From an uncultured Opitutaceae bacterium (GTDB lineage Bacteria > Verrucomicrobiota > Verrucomicrobiia > Opitutales > Opitutaceae): DNA of 46,683 nt. How positions within the stretch are numbered: position 1 is the stretch's first letter; each line of letters begins with the position of its first letter. The notes beneath the pieces are model-generated. The model made no database searches, had not been told where the DNA came from, and was given only the letters and a program-made list of their open reading frames with translations. This document shows, one piece after another, positions 16,198-25,906 of this stretch. The position numbers and the translations under genes are program-made. Location: positions 1-46,683 of the forward strand of contig CALFNN010000016.1 in the NCBI GenBank assembly GCA_937902925.1, in the 5' to 3' direction.

Positions 16198-16961
16198 GCG
16201 CCTTCGAGCGGATATTTCTTCAGCCCGCCGAGCTGCGCGAGGACGCGCAGCGCGAAGAGCGGGTTGGTTTTCAAATAGCGCGGGCCGAGCCGGCGGGGTT
16301 CGGTGCCAAGGCGGAAAAGCCATTCGAAACCGCTGCGCTGGATCCAGCGCGGCGCCTGACGCACGCGGCCGGAGTGAAAATCGAAGGCCGCGCCGACGCC
16401 GACCAGCACGCCGGCATCGAGCGATGGCCAGTGCGCGGCCATGAACCGCTCCTGCTTCGGCGTGCCCAGCCCGACCCAGAGCACGTCCGGCCGGGTGCGG
16501 GCGACCTCGGCGTGCAGGGCGGCGGATTCGGCGTCGTTCAGCGGGCGGAAGGGGGGCGTGAACGTCCCCGCGACAGCGAGCCCGGGAAAACGCGTGCAGA
16601 GTTTTGCCCGCAGTTCCTCCGCCACGCCGGGCGTGCCACCGAAGAAATAGTGCGTCAGCCCGGTCGCGCGACCGGCGTCGCAGACGGCGAGCAGGAGGTC
16701 GGGACCGTAGACGCGCCCGACGCCGCGCGGGCCGAGCCAGACCAGCGGCATGCCGTCGGGGGTGGTCAGCCACGACTCGTTGAAAATTTTCCGCAGCGCC
16801 GGGTCGGCGTGCGCTTCGCTGAGGCCGTGCGCGGTGCCGAGGCAGATGTAGCCGCGCCGGAGCTGGCCCCGCACGCCGACAATGAGATCGCGCGCCTGCG
16901 CGAGCGTGAGCGCGGAAACGCCGACACCGAGGACGTTGTAACGGGGAGGCGCGGGCGTCAT
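16179..16961 (-). CDS. WecG/TagA/CpsF family glycosyltransferase (GT26)
   Basis: This 260-residue protein matches the whole length of the family. Motifs include YNVLGVGVSALTLAQARDLI at the N-terminus, CLGTAHGLSEAHADPALR and TPDGMPLVWLGPRGVGRVYG. GLGTPKQERFMAAHWP and GVGAAFDFHSGRVRQAPRWI are strong GT26 signatures, ending in GFEWLFRLGTEPRRL. Members add the second sugar, often N-acetylmannosaminuronic acid or N-acetylmannosamine, to undecaprenyl-linked glycans. It would fit with the glycan cluster at 3.9-11.5 kb though it lies 5 kb away. The ATG at 16961 starts a short N-terminus (MTPAPPRYNVLGVG). Open frame upstream overlaps the divergent membrane protein region and was rejected. Confidence 0.92.
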   Translation of the reverse strand: MTPAPPRYNVLGVGVSALTLAQARDLIVGVRGQLRRGYICLGTAHGLSEAHADPALRKIFNESWLTTPDGMPLVWLGPRGVGRVYGPDLLLAVCDAGRATGLTHYFFGGTPGVAEELRAKLCTRFPGLAVAGTFTPPFRPLNDAESAALHAEVARTRPDVLWVGLGTPKQERFMAAHWPSLDAGVLVGVGAAFDFHSGRVRQAPRWIQRSGFEWLFRLGTEPRRLGPRYLKTNPLFALRVLAQLGGLKKYPLEGAEARRG

Positions 16962-17076
16962 GGCGAGATTGATCCTTGCCGACCTCGACCGCGCTTGTCC
17001 ACGCTTCCGCCGATTCCCGATGGCCCTTGATCCGGACCCAGATCTCCCGGCGAGCAAGCTTCCAAGCGCCGCGAAT

Positions 17077-18219
17077 ATGACCGCTGGAGGTGGGGCCCGG
17101 CATGAGCCGAAGCCGGCGATCAGGGCGAGCGATGTTTTCCAGAAAAAGCGGCGCCCCCCGCCACCGCCGGAACCTGGCGTGGCGGATTCAGTGGCGCCGA
17201 CGGCGCCGGTTGCCGCCCCGCGACCCTTGACGTTCGGAAAGATTTTCGGGACGGCCCGTCCGGTCCGGCGTCCGGAGGCGCCCGCGGAGATCGCGCCGCC
17301 AGCCCGCGAAACGCCTGTCGCGAGGACAGAGATCGTCGCGCCCACGCCGCCGGTTTTTCCGGCGGAATTGGAAAAACCGGAGGCGGACCTCGGAAGCGCT
17401 GCGCTGGTCGTGGAGGCGCAAGCTCCCGCCGAAAAGATGGCTCCGCCGGCGGTCGCCGTGGAGGATGCGGCCTCTTCGCCGTCGCCGGAGGTTGAAATTG
17501 AGCCGGCAAGAGACACCGCCTTGGTGGAAGCGGTGCGCGCCGGTTCGGCCGGCGGACAGGTGGCGATGGCCCTGGCGCTGGCCGCGGCGGCGCGGGCCGC
17601 GATGCCGGAGCCGGCGGGCATTTCGCTCGAAAAGGTGGGTCCGGCGGCTGGAAAGCGACCGGGTTTTTGGGTGACCCTGATTCAGGTCGGAGCGAAGGGC
17701 TTCAAGGTGGGCCTGGTGACCGTCTTGTTGTTGGGCGGGATAATCTATTTTGCCCGTTCGTGGGTCGTGCCGGTGGCGGAAGAGTTGCTCCACCCGGGTG
17801 CGAAGAACATGCTGCACGACAAGGGTGCCCCGACGGCCGTGCGCGTCTTGCAGCAGACGCGCAGTGTCGTCGCGCAAAACAACGCGCGCGTCGATGCCGT
17901 CAATGCGATCGTCAACGGGGAGGAGGCGAGGACACCCGCGGCCACGCCCGCTCCGCCCAAGCCGGTCGCGGTTGCTCCCGCGCCCGGCCGACTGCCGGCC
18001 CCGCCCTCGACTGAAACTTATCAAGAGGCGGTCGATCAGCTGAAGGTCACCGGTGTCTTCGACGGCGACAACCCGCGGGTCTATCTCAACGGCTTGATCG
18101 TGCAATATGGGCAGATCGTGGACCGGACGCTGGGCCTGCGCTTCATCGGGATCGATACCGCGGACCACGCGGTTGTGTTTTCCAACGCGGACAACGCCCA
18201 GTTCAAAAAACATTACTGA
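17077..18219 (+). CDS. Single-pass membrane protein with GspC/GspB-like C-terminal domain
   Basis: I do not recognise this protein of about 380 residues as a named family. Residues 1-200 are a low-complexity Pro/Ala/Glu-rich cytoplasmic region. A membrane helix follows (VGLVTVLLLGGIIYFARSW, near residue 213). The C-terminal 70 residues contain TGVFDGDNPRVYLNGLIVQY, then IVDRTLGLRFIGIDTADHAV, ending with VVFSNADNAQFKKHY. That beta-rich tail resembles the periplasmic HR/PDZ-proximal regions of GspC, GspB or PilP, in which a short sequence sets the assembly partner contacts. This is an inference from pattern only. I use the ATG at 17077; an in-frame ATG at 17020 is possible, but the codons between are poor in GC3 and look non-coding. 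Its start region faces the divergent WecG gene. The lipoprotein with a pilin-like segment follows on the same strand. Confidence 0.6.
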   Translation: MTAGGGARHEPKPAIRASDVFQKKRRPPPPPEPGVADSVAPTAPVAAPRPLTFGKIFGTARPVRRPEAPAEIAPPARETPVARTEIVAPTPPVFPAELEKPEADLGSAALVVEAQAPAEKMAPPAVAVEDAASSPSPEVEIEPARDTALVEAVRAGSAGGQVAMALALAAAARAAMPEPAGISLEKVGPAAGKRPGFWVTLIQVGAKGFKVGLVTVLLLGGIIYFARSWVVPVAEELLHPGAKNMLHDKGAPTAVRVLQQTRSVVAQNNARVDAVNAIVNGEEARTPAATPAPPKPVAVAPAPGRLPAPPSTETYQEAVDQLKVTGVFDGDNPRVYLNGLIVQYGQIVDRTLGLRFIGIDTADHAVVFSNADNAQFKKHY

Positions 18220-18298
18220 GTGAATCGTGCGGCCGGGCCGTCGCGCGACGCGGTTTCGTGCTTTCACTGGCGCTGCAATCGCGGTAGCCTAAAGGGGT

Positions 18299-19858
18299 AT
18301 GAACCCGAAATTCCGGCGGTGGGTGGCGGCGTTGACGATGCTGGCGTTGGCCGGCTGTGCGAAAAAGACGGAAGCGCCGGTGGCGGCGAAACCCGAGGGA
18401 CCGAAACCGCTCGCGATCGACGTGGTCAAGGAAACCGAGCGCAGCCGGCATTTCCTGGCGGTCAGCCGGCAGCTCGAGCTGGGCGGCACGCTCTACGGCT
18501 ACGTCGACACCGACGGGGACGTGCTGAAGCTGATCGGGGGCGCGCAGGGCCTGATCGAGCAAATCGCGCGGACGCAGCCGAAGCTGGCGCCGTATGCGAA
18601 GCAGGATTTCGCGGCGATCGCGACCACGCTCGGGCTGACCGACATCAAGGCCATGGGTGCCAGCTCGGTGCCGGATGGCACGGGATTTTTTCGCAACCGG
18701 ATGTTTTTCTACACCGGCGGCGAGCGGCACGGATTGCTCGCGAGCCTCGGCGGCAAGCCGGGGCCGTTCACGCACCTGCGGCTGGCGCCGGCGGACACGG
18801 CGTTTTATGCGGAGTCCGAGATCGACGTGCCGGTCGTCTATCGCGCGATCAAGGAGGTGATCGCCCAAGTCGGGGGCGAGCCGGCGGGGAACCAGTTCGA
18901 GGCGGCGCTGAAGAAAGCCGGCGACAACGCGGCCCTGTCGGTGCTCGACCTGATCTACGGGCTGAAAGGGCACTCGTCGATCGTGCTGCGGCTCGATTCG
19001 CGACAGACGATCCAGATCCCGGCGAAGGTGCCGGTCACGCTGCCGGGAATCGCGCTGCTGATCTCGATCGACGGGATTGCGCCCGTCGTCGAGACGGCGC
19101 TCGCGAAGGTGCCGCTGCTCAAACGGACGGACCGCGGCACGCTCCACGTCTATGAAATCGCGCAGAAGCTGCCGCTGGAGGCCGTGCAGCCGGTGATCGT
19201 GGCGGAGGGCAACACGCTGCATCTTGCGACGACGCTCGCGTTTTTCGACGAGTGCCACGAGCAGAAGACGGGACTCGCGCAGGACGCGGCGTTCCAGCAA
19301 GCCCTGGCCGCGGTCGGCACCGAGGGCAACGGCCTGAGCTACGTCAGCCCGAAGCTCTTCGCGGAGCTCGCGCAATTTGCCAACCTGAATCCCGGCCTGC
19401 CCGCCGATGCGAAATCGGTCGTCGACCTCGTTGTCAAAAAACTGCCGCGGACCACACGGCCGATGGTCGCGGTCCGCACCAACGTGGACGACGGCATCCT
19501 CGTGCGTTCCTACTGGGATCGCTCACTCAAGCAGGAGATCGCGGCGGTCTCGATGTATAATCCCGTGTCCGTGGGCTTGCTGGCGGCGATGGCCATCCCG
19601 GCGTTTCAGAAGGTGCGGCAGGCGTCGCAGGAGAAGGCGGTGCTCAACAACCTCCGGGTGCTCGCGGCGGCGGCCGACCAATATTACCTCGAAAACGGCG
19701 TGACCTCGGCGACCTATCGCGACCTCGTCGGACCAGGGCACTACGTCAAGGTCCTCAACCCGGTGGCCGGCGAGGATTATCGATCGCTGCAGTTTCGCCA
19801 GGGCCAGGCGCTGCGCGTGCGGCTGCCGGACGGGCGCATGGTCGAATTCTCGCCCTGA
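18299..19858 (+). CDS. Lipoprotein with a C-terminal type IV pilin-like segment
   Basis: This 519-residue protein has a signal peptide ending in the lipobox LAGC (C20), so it should be lipidated and periplasmic-facing. The large central region, residues 35-415, is unrecognised. It contains alternating beta and helical stretches and resembles surface proteins of unknown role. Residues about 423-519 are unexpected: GLLAAMAIPAFQKVRQ followed by ASQEKAVLNNLRVLAAAADQ and YYLENGVTSATYRDLVG. That is the N-terminal helix and head start of bacterial type IV pilins, but it sits at the C-terminus and lacks the GFTLIE processing site. The upstream gene encodes a GspC-like membrane protein 79 bp away. Its stop is 32 bp from a convergent ABC permease gene. 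Confidence 0.8.
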   Translation: MNPKFRRWVAALTMLALAGCAKKTEAPVAAKPEGPKPLAIDVVKETERSRHFLAVSRQLELGGTLYGYVDTDGDVLKLIGGAQGLIEQIARTQPKLAPYAKQDFAAIATTLGLTDIKAMGASSVPDGTGFFRNRMFFYTGGERHGLLASLGGKPGPFTHLRLAPADTAFYAESEIDVPVVYRAIKEVIAQVGGEPAGNQFEAALKKAGDNAALSVLDLIYGLKGHSSIVLRLDSRQTIQIPAKVPVTLPGIALLISIDGIAPVVETALAKVPLLKRTDRGTLHVYEIAQKLPLEAVQPVIVAEGNTLHLATTLAFFDECHEQKTGLAQDAAFQQALAAVGTEGNGLSYVSPKLFAELAQFANLNPGLPADAKSVVDLVVKKLPRTTRPMVAVRTNVDDGILVRSYWDRSLKQEIAAVSMYNPVSVGLLAAMAIPAFQKVRQASQEKAVLNNLRVLAAAADQYYLENGVTSATYRDLVGPGHYVKVLNPVAGEDYRSLQFRQGQALRVRLPDGRMVEFSP

Positions 19859-19890
19859 CGGCGATCGCGGGGAGGCGCCGCGGCGCGGCG

Positions 19891-21401
19891 TCAGCCGGCG
19901 GACGGCGGCGGGGTGAATTCGCGACTCGCGACTTCCTCGAAGCCGACCAGCGTGAAGCAGCCGGCGACCGCAAGCGCGGTGACGCCGAGCACCACGGTGG
20001 CGGCAACCCAATGGGTCGAGCCGGCCAGCCCAAGCCCGACGGCGCCGGTGAACATGATCGCGATGGCGACGAGGCTGCCGACGATGTTGTAGCCGTGACG
20101 GCCCCGCTTCAGGACATCGCGGCGCGGCGTGGGCTTGATGCGCACCACCTGGAGCCAGGCGCCGGCCGCGGCGCAACCGAACGAATAAACGACCCCGAGC
20201 AGGGCGAGCACGGGATGGCCGATCGCGGCGAGGATCGCGCAGAGCGTGAAGCTCACGATCACCGGCAGCGCCATGCCGGCGGCCATCTTGGCCAGGCGGA
20301 GGCGGAGTTCGGGAGTCGGGCTCAGGCGGATGAGATCCCAGCATTCCTCGCCGGAGGCGCAGACGGCGGTGAGGGTGATCGAAAACTGCGTGGCGAGCAC
20401 GAGCGCGAGCGGCCCGAGGAGCTTGAGGCCCCCGAACTCGGCCATCCCGAATGCCGCCGGGAGGATGTAGAGCGCCGAGGGCAGCACCTGGGCCAGCAGG
20501 AGCGGATCGCGGGCGATGAGCCGGACGTCCTTCCAAAACGTCGCCCGGCCGACGCTGGCGGTGAAGGCGCGGCGGCGCGACGGTCGGCGGCGTTTCCCGG
20601 GCGCGATCGCGTTGCCCTCCTGCACGCCGTCGATGAACGTCCGCGCCAGCAGGCGCGTTGTCCCCGCGGTGAGGCCGATCGCGATGGCGGCGAGAGCCAG
20701 CAGCGGCAGGAACTCGCCCCGGCCGGCGCGGGCGACAAACGAGAGCCAGGGTTGGTGGAGCAGGCGCATCGCGGCGGCGAAAAACTCCGACCGGCGATTG
20801 TCGCGGATGAAACTCTGGCTTTGGGTCAGGAGATACACGCTCGCGCCGAGCGCCGCGGCGGCGACCTGCGCCCACACCCGCGCGCGGCGCGGGCCAAGCC
20901 ATTTCACCAGCACGAGCGTGAACCAGACGCCGGCGGAGGACACGGCGAAGGCCAGCAGCAGCCAGACCAGGTAGCCGGCGAGGTAGCGGGGCGAGACCGC
21001 CAGCAGGGCGCCGTTGAGCAGCGGCGGGATGAACATCAGGACCATCAGCGCCGCGGCGGCGCTCATCGCGGCGGTGCGGGCGAGCAGGACGGCGCGGGGC
21101 GAAACCGGGGCGGAAAGCAGCAGGTCGAAGTCGGAGCGTTCAAACAGGACCCGGATCGCGTGATTCATGGCGGCCGAGAGCATGAGGAGGCCGAAGAACA
21201 GCCACGCGAGCGTTTCCGCGGCGAGCGGCGGCCGGCCGTGGAGGAGGAAAAAAAGCGGGATCGTGATGGCGTTCGCGATGAGGAAGAGGACGACGAAGAG
21301 CGCGCCGCTGACGTATTCGCCGAGGCGGCCCGCCAGCACATCGCGCCAGAGGAGCCGCAGATCGTGGCGAAGAATCAGGCGGGCTTGCGCGAGGGTCGTC
21401 C

Positions 21402-21405
<4 letters not shown>
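19891..21405 (-). CDS. ABC transporter permease (ABC-2 type exporter)
   Basis: This 504-residue protein has about 11-12 hydrophobic segments and no substrate-binding domain, as in large ABC-2 type export permeases. Segments include YVSGALFVVLFLIANAITIP near the N-terminus and a coupling-helix-like region FERSDFDLLLSAPVSPRAVL, where the LLSAPVSP pattern is common to such permeases. A second half starts near ATFWKDVRLIARDPLLLAQV. The start ATG overlaps the end of the ATPase gene by 4 bp (ATGA), so the two form an operon with ATPase first. The exported substrate is unknown. No neighbouring gene points to an antibiotic or polysaccharide cargo. Confidence 0.85.
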
Positions 21406-22205
<800 letters not shown>

Positions 22206-22707
22206 GAGCGAGCAGGCGGTTTGGCGGTGGAAGGTTGCCGTCCGATGGCAGCCGGTCACGGAGAAAACGAACGGGGATTTGAGGTGAAACGGGCGCGAGC
22301 AAGGCGACTTGCCGCGCCGCGGCCATTGCTTGGTCGTTCGCGACCGATCAACAAGAATCGCGAGGCGCCGGTAACGCTAAACGCGAGTCTCGCCGGGCCG
22401 ACACAAGTGCCGGTGCCCGCGCCGCAGCACCCGCGGTGCCGGGCCGCAGGGCACGGGGCGAGAAAATCTGCCGCGCAAGGTATGTTTTGCGCGGTCGTTA
22501 CCCGGCGCCCGGGCTCCACCGCCGCTGGCGCCGGAGGTTTGTCAACTAATAGTTGACAGCCTCGTTTGGTTGCACGGTGCCGGCGGCGGGGAGGCGGACG
22601 GCGCAGGAGGAGCGGGACGGTTGGGGGGGCGAGGCGGGCGCGAGGGGCGGGACGGGCACGCAGGTCTTGCGCTGCGACACGGCGGCGGGTCAAGCTGACC
22701 GGTTCCC
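22206..22707. other. 502-bp divergent intergenic region with no gene
   Basis: This gap lies between two divergent ATPase genes. Open frames across it on the minus strand translate to Arg/Pro/Ala-rich low-complexity peptide and do not look coding. The only clear structure is the palindrome GTCAACTAATAGTTGAC at 22541-22557. Bases 22531-22536 preceding it belong to a GGCGCCGGAG string also found 20-30 bp before the first palindrome in the exosortase gene. No promoter box can be assigned with confidence. Confidence 0.7.
22537..22558. repeat. Third copy of the TTGTCAACTAnTAGTTGACA palindrome
   Basis: TGTCAACTAATAGTTGACA (22540-22558) is a perfect 19-bp dyad with a central A. Including GTTT before it, bases 22537-22557 differ from the first copy in the exosortase linker (10709-10729) only at the central base. 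This copy is single, has no inverted partner within 100 bp, and lies about 150 bp upstream of the ABC-F start. It may be a solo element or an operator. Confidence 0.88.
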
Positions 22708-24513
22708 ATGGCCATTGTCAGTCTTCTCGATGTCAGCCTGAGCTTCGGTGGCGCGCCGTTGCTCGATCAGGTCAATCTCCAGATCGACCGGGGCGAACGC
22801 GTGTGCCTCGTCGGCCGCAACGGCGCGGGCAAGTCGACGCTCATGAAGGTGATCGCGGGCGAGTTGAATCCCGATGTCGGCCAGGTCTTCCGCCAGCCGG
22901 GCACGGTGTTCTCGACGCTGCGCCAGGAGGTGCCGGCGGGATTGGAGGGGACCGTGCAGACCGTGGTCGAGGGCGAGGGCGGCAGCTACGAGGAGCACAA
23001 CGACTGGGAGCGGCACGACCGCGTCGAGCGGCTGCTCGAACAGATGGGGCTGCCGGCGACGGAGAAATTTGCGAGCCTGTCGGCCGGGCAGAAACGTCGC
23101 GTGCTGCTCGCGCGCGGGCTGGTCGAGGCGCCGCAACTGCTGCTGCTCGACGAGCCGACGAACCATCTGGATCTGGAATCGATCGAATGGCTGGAGAAAT
23201 TCCTGCTGGAATGGGGCGGGGCGCTGCTGTTCGTGACGCACGACCGCACCTTCCTGCGCAAGCTTTCCACGCGCATCATCGAGATCGACCGCGGCAAGCT
23301 CGTCGGCTGGGCGTGCGACTACGACACGTTTCTCACCCGCAAGGAGGCGGTGCTGGAGGCGGAGGAGGTCGAGCGCGCGCAGTTCGACAAGAAACTGGCG
23401 CAGGAGGAAGTGTGGATCCGCCGCGGCGTGAAGGCGCAGCGGTCGCGGGCGAACAACCGCATTCACGCGCTCGAAAAAATGCGCGCCGAGCGGAAAGCGC
23501 GGCGGGAGCGGACCGGGAAGGCGACGATCACGGCGCAGGAGGCGGATCGCAGCGGGTTCAAGGTGATCGAGTGCGTTGACGCGGGATTTCGTTATGCGGT
23601 GGACGGGCGCTGGATCGTGCGCGACCTGACCACGCGGATCGAGCGCGGCGACAAGGTCGGCATTGTCGGCCCCAACGGCGCCGGCAAGACGACGCTGCTC
23701 CGGCTGCTGCTCGGCGAACTCGCGCCACAGACGGGCACGATCGAGCAGGGCACGCGGCTGGAGGTCGTTTACTTCGACCAGCTCCGCGCCCAGCTCGACG
23801 AGACGATGCGCGTGCAGGACGCCGTCGCCGACGGCAACGCGACCGTCACGATCAACGGCCGCGTGCGGCACGTGATTTCCTACCTGGAGGATTTCCTGTT
23901 CGAGCCGGCACGGGCGCGCCAGCCGGTGCGCTCGCTCTCCGGCGGGGAGCGCAACCGGCTGCTGCTGGCGCGGCTGTTTACGAAGCCGTGCAACGTGCTC
24001 GTGCTCGACGAGCCGACCAACGATCTCGACGCCGAGACGCTCGATCTGTTGGAGGACTTGCTTGTGGAGTTCGGCGGCACGCTGCTGCTCGTGAGTCACG
24101 ACCGCGCGTTTCTGAACGAAGTGTGCACGAGTTTGCTGGTCTTTGAAGGCGAGGGGCGCGTCGTCGAATACCTCGGCGGCTACGACGACTGGCAGCGGGA
24201 GCGCGCCGCCAGGGCCGCGGCGGCGCTTGCGGCGGAAGACGCGGCGAGGGAAAAGGCAAAACGCGACGCCGGCGCGGGCGCGCCGACGCCGGTGAAGAAG
24301 CGGAAGCTCACGAACAAGGAGCGGGCGGAACTGGAGACGCTGCCGAAGACCATCGAGCAACTGGAGACCGAGCAGGCGGCGCTGACGGCGAAGCTGGGCG
24401 ACCCGGTGTTTTTCAAAAAGGCGGGGGCGGAGGTGCGTGAGGCGACCGTGCGGCTCGAGGCGATCGAAAAGGAACTCGCCGCGGGATATGCGCGGTGGAC
24501 GGAACTGGAGTAA
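22708..24513 (+). CDS. ABC-F family ATPase, Uup-like
   Basis: This 601-residue protein has two ABC ATPase domains in one chain and no membrane segment. The first domain has Walker A GRNGAGKST (36-44), signature LSAGQKRRV and Walker B LLLLDEPTNHLD. The second has Walker A GPNGAGKTT (about 322-330), signature LSGGERNRL and LVLDEPTNDLD. A charged linker follows the first domain, and a C-terminal coiled-coil region (residues 525-601) matches the Uup subgroup. ABC-F proteins bind ribosomes at the E site or are linked to DNA transactions. The first signature has Ala in place of the usual second Gly. It has a long 502-bp upstream region with the palindrome copy 150 bp before the ATG. Confidence 0.93.
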   Translation: MAIVSLLDVSLSFGGAPLLDQVNLQIDRGERVCLVGRNGAGKSTLMKVIAGELNPDVGQVFRQPGTVFSTLRQEVPAGLEGTVQTVVEGEGGSYEEHNDWERHDRVERLLEQMGLPATEKFASLSAGQKRRVLLARGLVEAPQLLLLDEPTNHLDLESIEWLEKFLLEWGGALLFVTHDRTFLRKLSTRIIEIDRGKLVGWACDYDTFLTRKEAVLEAEEVERAQFDKKLAQEEVWIRRGVKAQRSRANNRIHALEKMRAERKARRERTGKATITAQEADRSGFKVIECVDAGFRYAVDGRWIVRDLTTRIERGDKVGIVGPNGAGKTTLLRLLLGELAPQTGTIEQGTRLEVVYFDQLRAQLDETMRVQDAVADGNATVTINGRVRHVISYLEDFLFEPARARQPVRSLSGGERNRLLLARLFTKPCNVLVLDEPTNDLDAETLDLLEDLLVEFGGTLLLVSHDRAFLNEVCTSLLVFEGEGRVVEYLGGYDDWQRERAARAAAALAAEDAAREKAKRDAGAGAPTPVKKRKLTNKERAELETLPKTIEQLETEQAALTAKLGDPVFFKKAGAEVREATVRLEAIEKELAAGYARWTELE

Positions 24514-24663
24514 AGTTCGGACGCCACACTCGGTGGGATTCTTGCCGCCCGGCGTGATGGGACAAGTTCCCGACGACGGTTTATGGAATTTTTGCGTTTG
24601 TGAGCCGGATAATTGCGACTAGCTTCGAACCACGACCAAGCGGGCGGAAAAGCACGTTAAGCT

Positions 24664-24936
24664 ATGAAATCGCAACAAATAGTCACCGCCGTCATCACCG
24701 ATGCGCTCAGCGATTTGTCCGTTAGAAGAATAAGAAAGCAACTGCAGCGCGTTGCCGGATATCGCCCACTGAGAATCCGACTCGTGCGGAAGAAAACCAA
24801 CACTAAGGTTGCGGACGTTAAGCTTTGGTCACTCCACGATAGCGGCGGAGGTCTTGTCAGCGGAGTTTACGCGAGACTCGAGATGCTCGTTTCCGCTGAA
24901 TTGCGTCGGCAACGAGCCAGCACCGTGCAGCGCTAA
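24664..24936 (+). CDS. Hypothetical 90-residue protein
   Basis: I do not recognise this protein. It is rich in basic residues (MKSQQIVTAVITDALSDLSV, then an Arg/Lys-rich stretch with LRIRLVRKKTNTKV) and has no signal peptide or membrane helix. Base composition is clearly less GC-rich than in the flanking genes, like the Sel1 gene that starts 4 bp after its stop. The close spacing suggests co-transcription. No Shine-Dalgarno sequence precedes the ATG. It could be a spurious frame, because codon bias typical of the rest of the window is missing. Confidence 0.45.
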   Translation: MKSQQIVTAVITDALSDLSVRRIRKQLQRVAGYRPLRIRLVRKKTNTKVADVKLWSLHDSGGGLVSGVYARLEMLVSAELRRQRASTVQR

Positions 24937-24940
24937 AGTC

Positions 24941-25906
24941 GTGAAGAAGCTGCTCGCAAAAACCACTGCAGACAGCCGCCACTTCGGCCGGGGGGCAACC
25001 TCGGGTGCCGGCTGTCCGCGACTCATTCTCGCGTGGTTCCTCGTGTGCGTGCTAATAAGTGGATCTGCAACTGCGAAGGAGGTTACTCTCCTTGAGAGAG
25101 CACAACAGGGAGACGCCGTCGCCCAGCTCGCGCTCGGCGGTAAGTATGAGAAAGGCGACGGCGTCCCGAAAGACGGCACTGAGGCGATAAAGTGGTATCG
25201 CAAGGCCGCCGAGCAGGGTTTAGCCCCCGCTCAATCGAACCTTGGTGTGATGTATGACAGCGGCGAGGGCGCCCCAAAAGATTATGTCGAAGCGATGAAG
25301 TGGTTCCGTAAAGCTGCCGAGCAGGGCAACGCCCCCGCTCAACAGGCTCTCGCCTACATGTATTACAAAGGCGACGGCGTGCCCAAGGACAGCATTGAAG
25401 CGGTGAAATGGTATCGGAAGGCCGCCGAGCAGGGCAACGCCAAGGCCCAAATTGGTCTCGGATTTATTTATTCGCGTGGTGAAGGCGTGCCGAAGAACAG
25501 CGTCGAAGCGGTGAAATGGTATCGCATCGTTGCCGAGCAGGGTGACGCCTTCGCTCAAAGCGAACTCGGCACGATTTATTACTACGGTGATGGCATCGCG
25601 AAGGATTACGCGGAAGCGATCAAATGGTATCGCAGAGCGGCTGTTCAGGATGACGCTCGCGCTCAAGGCAACCTTGGGGGCATGTATGCCAATGGCGAAG
25701 GCGTGCCAAAAGATGCCATCGAAGGCCTCGCATGGAGCAACATTGCAGCCGCGTCAGGCGACGAACTCTTCGTCAAGAATCGAGACATTCTGGAGCGTCG
25801 CGTAGGACCCGAGGCAACATTGGCAGCGCAACAGCGAAGCAAAGAGATTCTCAAGGAAATCGAGGCCGTGAAACATGCGCCGGCTCCGACAGCACCAAAA
25901 AACTAG
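24941..25906 (+). CDS. Secreted Sel1-repeat protein
   Basis: This protein of about 321 residues has an N-terminal membrane/signal helix (LILAWFLVCVLISGSATA, residues 28-45) after a basic N-region. It then has six consecutive 36-residue Sel1-like repeats (residues 54-269) and a degenerate seventh. A typical unit reads AEQGNAPAQQALAYMYYKGD followed by GVPKDSIEAVKWYRKA. Sel1 repeats form TPR-like helical scaffolds for protein contacts, often in the bacterial envelope. I choose the GTG at 24941 because it follows the preceding stop by 4 bp and gives a signal peptide. Open frame extends upstream to 24809 but would overlap the 90-residue gene. Codon use is less GC-biased than that of its neighbours. 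The gene converges with the HAD gene 33 bp away. Confidence 0.88.
   Translation: MKKLLAKTTADSRHFGRGATSGAGCPRLILAWFLVCVLISGSATAKEVTLLERAQQGDAVAQLALGGKYEKGDGVPKDGTEAIKWYRKAAEQGLAPAQSNLGVMYDSGEGAPKDYVEAMKWFRKAAEQGNAPAQQALAYMYYKGDGVPKDSIEAVKWYRKAAEQGNAKAQIGLGFIYSRGEGVPKNSVEAVKWYRIVAEQGDAFAQSELGTIYYYGDGIAKDYAEAIKWYRRAAVQDDARAQGNLGGMYANGEGVPKDAIEGLAWSNIAAASGDELFVKNRDILERRVGPEATLAAQQRSKEILKEIEAVKHAPAPTAPKN
25100..25747 (+). repeat. Six tandem 108-bp coding repeats (Sel1 units)
   Basis: Each 108-bp unit encodes one 36-residue Sel1 repeat, with nucleotide identity strongest around the codons for the Ala-Glu-Gln-Gly turn and the Lys-Trp-Tyr-Arg end. The identity between units is high enough that copy number could vary by recombination. 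The seventh unit, after 25747, is too divergent to count. Confidence 0.8.

Noticed and set aside
22256-22693. A 145-codon minus-strand frame in the gap upstream of ABC-F
   Set aside because: Arg/Pro/Ala-rich and without motifs. It reads CQLLVD only because the palindrome translates to the same peptide on either strand.
24593-24613. TTGTGAGCCGGATAATTG, resembling the lac operator
   Set aside because: Similarity to lacO is partial, no LacI-type regulator is present in the window, and one chance match of this length is not meaningful.
24809-24940. N-terminal extension of the Sel1 protein
   Set aside because: It would overlap the 90-residue gene and place the signal helix more than 70 residues from the start; the GTG at 24941 gives a normal exported protein.
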